Positions 56,612 to 64,000 of a stretch of DNA of 64,000 nucleotides are shown here, piece by piece. The DNA is from Cryptomeria japonica. Lineage: Eukaryota; Streptophyta; Pinopsida; Cupressales; Cupressaceae. The position numbers were made by a program, and so were the translations under genes. Below the pieces are notes generated by a model. It was not told the origin of the DNA, made no database searches, and saw nothing but the letters and a program-made list of their open reading frames with translations. Within the stretch, counting starts at the first letter, position 1; each line of letters begins with the position of its first letter. Location: NCBI RefSeq assembly GCF_030272615.1, contig NC_081406.1, forward strand, positions 113,741,783-113,805,782. The letters run 5' to 3'.

Positions 56612-57845
56612 TTGAAAGAGAATATCCTTCCTCTTGACCTATCCCACAATCAGAAAAGGAATTTTATCCATCAATCCTCTTGCTATACTATTATTGCAAA
56701 TATCCTATATAGGCGTGGTCTAGATGATACTTTGTTGAGATGTCTTGAACAAGAAGAATTTGAGAAAGTTCTTAATGAAGTTCATGCAAGTATTTGTGGC
56801 ACACACTCAAGTGGCTTAACAATGGCTAAGAAACTTCTTCGTATGGGTTACTATTGGCCTACTATGGAGAGAGATTCTTTCACATATTCTAGGAAATGAA
56901 AACAATGTCAGATCCATGGGAATCTCATTCATGCACCAGCACAAGAATTATATCCTATGACATGATCATGGCCATTTTCTCAATGGGGCCTTGATTTGGT
57001 AGAAAAGATAAATCTCTTATATTGTAATGGACATAAGTTTATTCTGACTGCTATTGAATATTTTACTAAATGGATTGAAGCAGTGCCTCTAACAACAATG
57101 ATAGGAAAACAAATATCATCATTCATTTTAAATTATATAATTTGTCACTATGGAGTTCCTATGACCATTATCACTGATAATGGAAGACCATTCAAAAATC
57201 AAGATTTGAAGGAGCTATGTGAAAAATTTCATATCCAGCATAGGTTTTCTACTCCATATTATCCACAAGGAAATGGTCAAGTTGAGGCATCAAACAAAAC
57301 TATCTTGAAAATTTTAAAGAAAACAATCAATGAAGCTGGAAAAGATTGGCACATTCAGCTAAATCCTGCTCTGTGGGCATACCGAACCAGCATCCGCACT
57401 CCAATAGGGGCAACTCCATATTGTTTGTTCTATGGATTAGAAGCCATAGTACCTATAGAAGTAGATATACCTTCTCTACGAGTATCCTTGAAAGGTCTTA
57501 TACCAAAAGAAGAGCAACAAGTCTCTGAACTCCAGGAACTTGAACTGATTCGGGAACATCGCCAAAATGCATCAGATCATTTGAAAGTATATCAACAAAG
57601 AATGGCAAGAAGTTATAACCACACAATCAAGCCACACATTTTTTTAGATTGGAGATATAGTTCTAAGGGAGAATCCAAGAAATCAGCAAGACCGAGAAAA
57701 GAAGGGAAAATTTGAACCAAATTGGCTAGGACCTTTTGTTATAGTAGCAACATATGGATATAGAGCATACAAGTTATCTACCCCTAAAGGTGATTGGTTT
57801 GATGAACCTATCAATTATATTTATCTCAAGAAATTCTATGCTTGA
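56612..57845 (+). pseudogene. Element H integrase
   Basis: The zinc region has H and H (EVHASICGTHSSG, about 56780) and C, C (KQCQIHG, about 56905). The core has D (WGLDLVEK, about 56984), D (IITDNGRPF, about 57170) and E (GQVEASNK, about 57280), then HIQLNPALWAYRTS and TPIGATPYCLFYGLEA. The last part (57300-57715) ends in a basic tail; a frameshift near 57680 leads to a GPFVIVATYGYRAYKLSTP-like end up to about 57845. Catalytic residues are all present; stops lie at about 56897 and 56962. Confidence 0.85.
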
Positions 57846-59690
57846 GATATAAAGTCTTGGAAAAAATCAATAAAAAGCATACAAAGTCCTGAAGAAATCA
57901 GTAAAATTCAAAAAAGCAGAAAATCCCTAAAAAGCATAAAAAAGAAGAAGAGAAAAGAGAGAAAAATGCAATAAATTTAGATGGTGAAAACCTGGTAAAC
58001 AGGCACTATCTAAAAAGTGAGTTCCTCCATCTATGAGATCACTTTGTGCACCTATCCACTCCATCATATCACATCTATCACTTCCATATATCTTAGCTTA
58101 TGAATTCCATCTTTCGCATCCATTGTTCTGAACAATTAGCAAAAAATATGTAGCTTACCAACAGTTATCAATCTTTGACATGCTTGTCATAGTCATTGTC
58201 TTAGATTTTATCAGAATCAATCAATCTACATTTGTATCTCACCATGGTTTGGATCTAGATCATTTCTTACATCCATAATAAAGTTTTGTTTCCACTGGGC
58301 GAAAAATCCTAATTCCTTTTGCTAAGGTGATCTTTTGAATCTTTGAAAATCCAAAACATTCAAAAAACATAGAAAAACCTAAAACACCTCTGGTTTTGAA
58401 ATAGGTAACGAGCAACAAAGCAATGAAGATCAAGGCATTTCATGACAACTGAATCATGAAACTCAGAAATCGAAGAATCAACCAACAAGTAATAAAGGAT
58501 TATCAAAGATCATTCATCAAGATGATTATATCAGTTAATGACCATGAGAACATATGAATGGCATGCAAGATTCAGTGTTTATTTCTTGATTTTATTGCTA
58601 ATCATGTACTCTATGCAACTCAAGGATGTCCATGACTAGAGAAGCTATGATGGGGCATGATTATTTTTCTTTGATTGTTGTTTGTGGTTTATCTCTTATA
58701 AAAGTTTGTACTTGTCTCAGGATATGATTGAAAAAAGATCAAGGAGGACGTTCCAAGTCATGCATGAAAGGAGATAATCCTTGTCTACTCTGCAAGTAAT
58801 ACTCAGGTCATCTTGACTCATTATATCAATTTGTTTTTATTAACTTTCTATATCAAAATCCATGTAAGAGATACTCAGGTCATCTTGGATCTTTATGACA
58901 AGTTGCTTGTATTTTCTTACAACATTTTAAAGCTACATGATGAAATCAAGCACTGTTACAAGATAACATATGAAGAATGACAACATAATTTTTAGTTAGA
59001 TCATTTTAGATTATTTCATTATCCATCTGCATTATGAGAATTCATTGTCAATTGCATTATAAGAATATCATTTCATTCATAGATCAACAGTCATGAATAA
59101 AGATTGAGTATACTTGGACAAACAAAAACAATTTGCATTTGATCATTGTAGGTGCATTCATTGTTAGAATTATTTTAAATCATCATCCATTTCATTTAGT
59201 TTCATTTTAATCATTGCATTAGTTTGCATTCAATTAAGTGCATTTCATTAATCATATAGTGTATCATCATTATTATTTGCATTATCATTAAAAGTTCATT
59301 AAAGATCATTTAGTTGCATCTTTTCACTTACATTCATTCATCATTATAAGCATTTATCATTATAAGTTTGATTAAACATAGAATTCATAATTATCGTCAC
59401 TATAAAATGTTTGCATTTTCATATCATTCATATCATTTAAGTTAGTAATCATTTTCATTTCCATCCATGGTCATCAAAAACAAAAATCAACAACATTTAT
59501 CATTTAATCATATAAAACATCATCATAATAAAGAGAAAAGATCATAACATCATCCATATAATCATTACATAATCAAAATCATCATCATATAGAATAGTCT
59601 GTGTCTACATATAAAACAATAAAAGTCCAAGTATACAATGATATCAGATAAAAAATACAAGTGCCTCCAAATCAAGTCACAGCTATCTTG
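57846..59690 (+). other. Element H 3' noncoding tail
   Basis: About 58140-58900 is shared with F (27190-27860). 59000-59600 is a CAT/CATTA-rich low-complexity stretch. No ORF is supported. Confidence 0.55.
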
Positions 59691-61740
59691 TACCATTACC
59701 ACCTAACTCTATCTGTCTCTGTGGTTGTGGGTGAGAAGATCCTCTAGATACCTATCTCTCATGATCAGCACTCCTCTGAGGAGGCCCCATGACCCCACCA
59801 CTGCTAGTATCCATCAACAAGGTGGTATGATAACTACCTACTCTCTGGCTCTCTGTGACTAAATCCTCATATAGTCATCACCAATAGGAAGTCTCCTTCC
59901 TAGCCTCAACTAGTTCTCTAATAGTGTCAGCTGAGAGAGTGCTTGATCCAACCTACTGAATATGATCAAGGAGACCCTGAGTATCCTATTGTCTCCTAAC
60001 AACTCTATCCCTCTTACCCATGAAAGTCTATACCTGTGCTTGAAGCTGATCAATTTGTACTCTAAGACTATCAATGGTATCCTACTCTGGAACATCATGC
60101 TCTGGTGCCCCAATCCCCTCCTCACCACCTCCTTGTCCACCTGCTGGAATCTCAATTCGAGTAGCTCTTAGAACCCATTGTCTAATAAGTGGCACATAAT
60201 CCTTTGGATCCTCATCCTCTCCACTATGAGCTGTAATAACCCTAGGGTCTGGTTGAATCTGACCAAAATCAATGCTTCTCCCACAACCCCCATCCAGTCC
60301 AGTCATCCTACCTCCTCCTATCAATGGCAACTCTCTCAGTGATCTCATCCCTACCCTACCAATATCCCTCCCAATCCATCCACCATCTCTCCCACCCATA
60401 GGACGTGGTCTCCCAATCCTGCTAACTGGTCCAATAGGTCCTCTACGAACTCTCAATCACTCTTCTCTTTGTCCAGGTCTAGTACCACCCCCACCACCAT
60501 CTCCACCTCCTCTAGCATCATGAGCAACTCTAAGCTCTCATCTTTGTCTCTGTCTCTTGATAACGGGATCATCTAAATCATCATCCTCATCTCCTGAGAT
60601 GGAAGGAGGATCTGTTGGATCAGTAATATGAGGAATTGGATGTGCTAGTATATACTGAGCATAATTTGTAGTAACACCAGGATAAAAAATATGCAATCTC
60701 ATATCATAAGCCACTCTCAGAGTAGCAAGAAACTCTGTGTGTGCTATCTCAAAAGACAAAGAAGGTCCCCAATCTCACCTATCTCTGTAACACCAAGAAT
60801 ATATTGTGACACTAGTAGGCATAGGCGAAATCATACCAAATTGTCTAAGAATGTGACTAATCAACTTTCGCTCAATAATGAAAGGAGTTCGACCAATAAG
60901 ATATCTACTCTGCATAATAAATGGTGATGTTTGTGCATCATCCATCCATGACTCACAATCAACATATGGTCTCCAAGTAATACTATCCAATGAATCAAGC
61001 ACCCAATGCTAATACTCCATCTTACCCAGCTTATGCTAAGTAAGGATACCTGCATATAGATACACATATGGTTGCCTCTCTCCACAAACTCTATAAGGCA
61101 TAGGCCAAGTGATAGCAATGTGCTCACAACACCAAATCTGCAATAGTGTGCATCCTGTAGACAGAATAACACTCTCATCATACAACACCTGATGAAGATC
61201 ATGATATAAATGTGCAAGCATACAAACACTCCAAGCATATTGAGTCTGATGCTACATCATACTCTGAAGAGTCTCACCCCATCCAATAGCAAAACCTCAT
61301 GATCGCCTATCAGGACTAATGAATCCTTCAATCAAACCAGCAAGAATCACAGGGAGAGTCTTGTAATACATAACCATATCCTCCCATTGGATCTCTCCTC
61401 TAGAGATGCTCTCATTAGCAAAAATGGCTCTGCAAGCCTCTGTCCCTACATGATCATGAACATCATACTACACTAACTTTCCGATTACTGGGATGTGTAG
61501 AATCCTATAGACATCCTCGAGCATCACACTAATCTCACCCATGGGTAGGTGGAAGGTGTTATGCTCACTGTTCCATCTCTCGACTAATGCCATCAATAAT
61601 CCCCTATTATGAGTAATCTCAAGCATATGTAATAAATGACATAATCCATAGGCATCTATATGTCTGACCTCTACTTGTGTCAGCTCTGGCACTAAATGTC
61701 TTACCATTAGGAATTTCTCCCAACACTGGAGAACATCAAG
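59691..61740 (-). pseudogene. Antisense plant-mobile-domain ORF of element H
   Basis: Read on minus from about 61740 (likely ATG 61707, MVRHLVPELTQVEVRHIDAY), then GLLMALVERWNSEHNTFHLP, MGEISVMLEDVYRILHIPVI (about 61590-61470), later LYHDLHQVL, ITWPMPYRV and WRPYVDCESW (about 60975). The 'LVERWxxExxTFHLPxGExxVxLEDV' signature is that of the plant mobile domain. The C-terminal part (60456-60082) is glycine/arginine/proline-rich. Stops and frameshifts break it throughout. Extra antisense ORFs downstream of integrase are known in Tat elements. Confidence 0.75.
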
Positions 61741-62089
61741 TTTCTCCTATTTACCAAGAGCATTAGATCAATCATCACTTATCTATCTATCAAATCAAAG
61801 TGATTTCTAACCTATCAAATCAATCAAATCAAACTGAAGCAACTTAAGCTATAAAATCATTTTAAAACCTATCAATCACTGAGTTAAATCAAACTTTTGC
61901 TATGCTTTTACATCAGAAACTAAATCGGTTTCTTAGAGCTAATCTATCCAATCAAATCAAATCAATCTATCAAACGACATCAATCAATCAATCAATCAAG
62001 TACCTATTCATCATATATGCACATCAAACACATCAAATTCAATCAACAAAGTGATTTTTGGCTTTTACATCTATAAAAAACATTCATTT
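61741..62089 (-). other. Leader of the antisense ORF
   Basis: AT-rich with many 'caatcaatcaaatcaaa' phrases. No ORF. It separates the antisense ORF from the motif array. Confidence 0.4.
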
Positions 62090-62365
62090 AGAGTATATGC
62101 GCTAAAGTTTTTAACAAAAGCACTATACTCTTGAACATAAGCACTAAACAAAGCATATACGCTAACCTTTTCAACAAAAGTGCTAACCCTAAGCACACAT
62201 GCACGAAACTTGCAAAAGTGCTAAAAGATAATGAATATGTGCTAACAAATGAAACATAAGCGCTAAGCAATGCATATGCGCTAACATCCTTAACTTATGC
62301 ACTAATAAAATGAGCATAATCACTATCATGAGAAAAAGTGCTAAAACTAAATGCATATGTGCTAC
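62090..62365 (-). repeat. Reverse-oriented TTAGCGCAT array
   Basis: Read on minus: ttagcgcatatgc, ttagcgtatatgc, ttagcgcttatg, ttagtgcataag, ttagcacatatgc and others, every 20-30 bases, about a dozen copies. It is the same motif as 39665-39985 but points the other way, upstream of the antisense ORF. Confidence 0.75.
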
Positions 62366-62824
62366 CCTAATACCGCAAAAAAACATGAAAAATGGTACGA
62401 CAAGTTGCAAACAAAGCTCGGGATAAGATACATACCGGATCCCCATACTCAGGAGGTCATTGATATCATCAAACACGCTCAAATCAATGGTTCTCCATAG
62501 GAATCACCATTTCGCCAGCTCACGTAGACAATTTTCTTCACAAACTGACAAGGATGAAATGAAATTAAAATTAACCTTGGTTAATTTTATATTTACTATT
62601 TGAAAGGGTAATTAATGCTTTTCAATTGGGCAATTTAATTTGTTTTTTACAAATGAATTTCATTGACAGAACTTTTCAATTATCACGAGATCAATCGTTC
62701 AAACCAAAAAAATTCAACAATTTCATGATCAATCTCCTAAGGGGGCACACAATCAGGATTTTTATCTCTATTAGGCACATTATCGAGACTTGATTTAATA
62801 TTTGAAACAATGTTGTCTTGACAT

Positions 62825-62844
62825 CATTTCAAAGAGGGGCAAAA
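62825..62844 (+). promoter_or_regulatory. Element H polypurine tract
   Basis: 'ttcaaagaggggcaaaa' abuts the 3' LTR and is identical in core to that of F (29208-29223). A second purine run, 'cctaagggggcacac', lies near 62737. Confidence 0.8.
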
Positions 62845-63988
62845 TGTATACATATAAAAATGGCTATGAGCAATTAAATAAATATTTTATATTTATTTAA
62901 TAATTATTCTTCTACTAAAAAGTTAATTTGAAAAGGTTAATTTATTTAATTCATTTCGTGTCTTTCTATTAATTAATTTAATTGAAATATTTTATTAATT
63001 AATTCATCTATCCTATTCCTCTAATTAATTAACTATCTAATATCTAATTATCTCCTTCAATCAATTAAATATCTAATATTTAATGGTTATTCTCCTATCC
63101 TATAGTCTCAAAATATTAAATAATTTCCTAAATTATTTAATCTCCCTTATCCAACTCACCTTCCATCTCCACTTCATCTTCCCTTTGCCAACTCATCAAT
63201 CATGTGGCTAAGGAAATTAATATTTCTTAAATATTAATTCATCATTTATCTTCAACTTCCAAATTTAATGAAATATTGTGTACATACACATATTTCATAA
63301 CCTCCTTCTATATTCTCTCCAACACCCCTACATCTTAGGAAGGACTTGAGTCCACTTTTCCTCTCATTCCTAAATTTTCTCCAACCATCCCTAGATTCCC
63401 TCAGTTAGCAACCCAGTCAAGGTGAGATGAGTGACACTTGTCTTCTCCTTCCCCCTTTCTCTCAACCTTCACCTTTGCTCACAACCATCCAAATCTACAG
63501 ATCTGATCATGATCATTGATCCAAGCCATATCATCTTATCCTCTCAAAGTCTATAAAATTAGGAGTTTGAGTTGAGAAAGAGTTAGACTTCAAGTGAGTT
63601 TTCAAAACTAATCATTTGTGAAAACTTATGCATCTGTGAGTTTTAATCTTGAAGCAAATAGCATAATCATTTAGCATAATCATTTTAGCATAGTCATTTA
63701 GCATTGCATATCATAATATCGGTTAACTATTAGTTATCAGTCCATTCTTCATATGCCATCTTGGAAACCATCAGTGCTTGTCTAAGAGCACACCATCTAC
63801 AACCAGGAAAAGTGAAGTTAGGACACAATGAGACATAAACCATGAAGGTAAAAATAACATTTTTATTTCATATGTATTTCATGTAGTTTCATTGGTTGAG
63901 TTTGGATTTCTTGTAGCATTTCCATTGGTATTTTGTGAAACTAACTTGTTGCAGGTAGTATTCTGAGGATGAAATTCAAGTCTACACA
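62845..63988 (+). repeat. Element H 3' LTR
   Basis: It begins TGTATACATATAAAAATGG and ends CAAGTCTACACA. The next five bases, catac, match the left flank catag at four positions. The last twelve bases of the window may return to element G. Confidence 0.95.
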
Positions 63989-64000
63989 CATACTATTCAT

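Larger units (their letters stand above)
38467..63988 (+). mobile_element. Element H: giant Tat-type Ty3/gypsy retrotransposon, split by C
   Basis: LTRs lie at 38467-39608 and 62845-63988, with flanks catag/catac as an imperfect 5 bp duplication. Without C it is about 17 kb. Order: primer-like site, leader array, gag, zinc knuckle, protease, G-patch, linker, reverse transcriptase, RNase H, a second RNase H, integrase, long tail, antisense plant-mobile-domain ORF, motif array, polypurine tract. The second RNase H and the antisense extra ORF are hallmarks known from the Tat lineage. All ORFs are broken by stops or frameshifts. Confidence 0.9.

Noticed and set aside
60272-60523. Proline-rich plus-strand ORF (PPSLPPIGRGLPILLTGP)
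   Set aside because: It is antisense to the glycine/arginine-rich end of the plant-mobile-domain ORF; composition explains its openness.
1-64000. tRNA, rRNA, CRISPR arrays, bacterial operons or riboswitches
   Set aside because: None seen. The tRNA-like signals are primer sites of retroelements, and the spaced motif arrays have irregular spacing and no cas genes.
1-64000. Intact host protein-coding gene
   Set aside because: Every recognisable protein belongs to a mobile element or the transposase-like relic. Small introns and exons without homologues could be missed by eye.

Overview
The window is repeat-filled plant nuclear DNA: a nest of LTR retrotransposons plus one decayed DDE-transposase-like gene, with no intact cellular gene, rRNA or tRNA. 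Giant Tat-type Ty3/gypsy elements, several Ty1/copia families with initiator-tRNA-Met primer sites, plant-type extra domains and heavy CpG/CHG decay point to a large plant genome. A gymnosperm is my best guess, but nothing here proves the taxon. Element letters A-H are mine.

Layout. 1-661 is the end of a copia-type LTR. 900-3842 (minus) is a ruined DDE transposase-like gene, followed by a foldback repeat (3930-4435) and AT-rich DNA without genes. From 6011 a minus-strand copia element (A) runs through the window, split by three insertions. B (copia, plus, 8266-15686, duplication tttta) and E (copia, plus, 16692-33257, duplication catca) each have both LTRs. G (Tat-like gypsy, plus, from 33336) runs out of the window. 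E is split just before its reverse transcriptase active site by F (20166-30854, duplication attat), a polymerase-less derivative of a Tat-like element. G is split by H (38467-63988), a roughly 17 kb Tat-like element with gag, protease, G-patch, reverse transcriptase, two RNase H domains, integrase and an antisense plant-mobile-domain ORF. H is split inside its first RNase H by C (minus, 47366-55795, duplication gacat). C has LTRs, a coiled-coil/zinc-knuckle gag-like ORF and a long second ORF, but no polymerase. The gag-like ORF of C is split by a solo LTR (52781-54401). The deepest path is A > G > H > C > solo LTR.

How the parts relate. A and E belong to one copia clade, and E lacks its integrase core. 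B and the solo LTR are one LTR family. F, G and H share a PBS-like site just inside the LTR, a conserved untranslated leader block and arrays of short motifs; F and H also share the polypurine tract and 3' tail. F is therefore probably mobilised by an H-like partner. C has a copia-type primer site and polypurine tract and probably borrows a copia polymerase.

Most interesting signals: (1) a short hairpin with a U-rich internal loop, kept with paired changes in every B-, C- and E-type LTR and in the first LTR fragment; (2) C, with its unrecognised ORF2; (3) TTAGCGC-type arrays placed before both the sense and the antisense coding unit of H. All boundaries were read by eye and may be off by a base or two.
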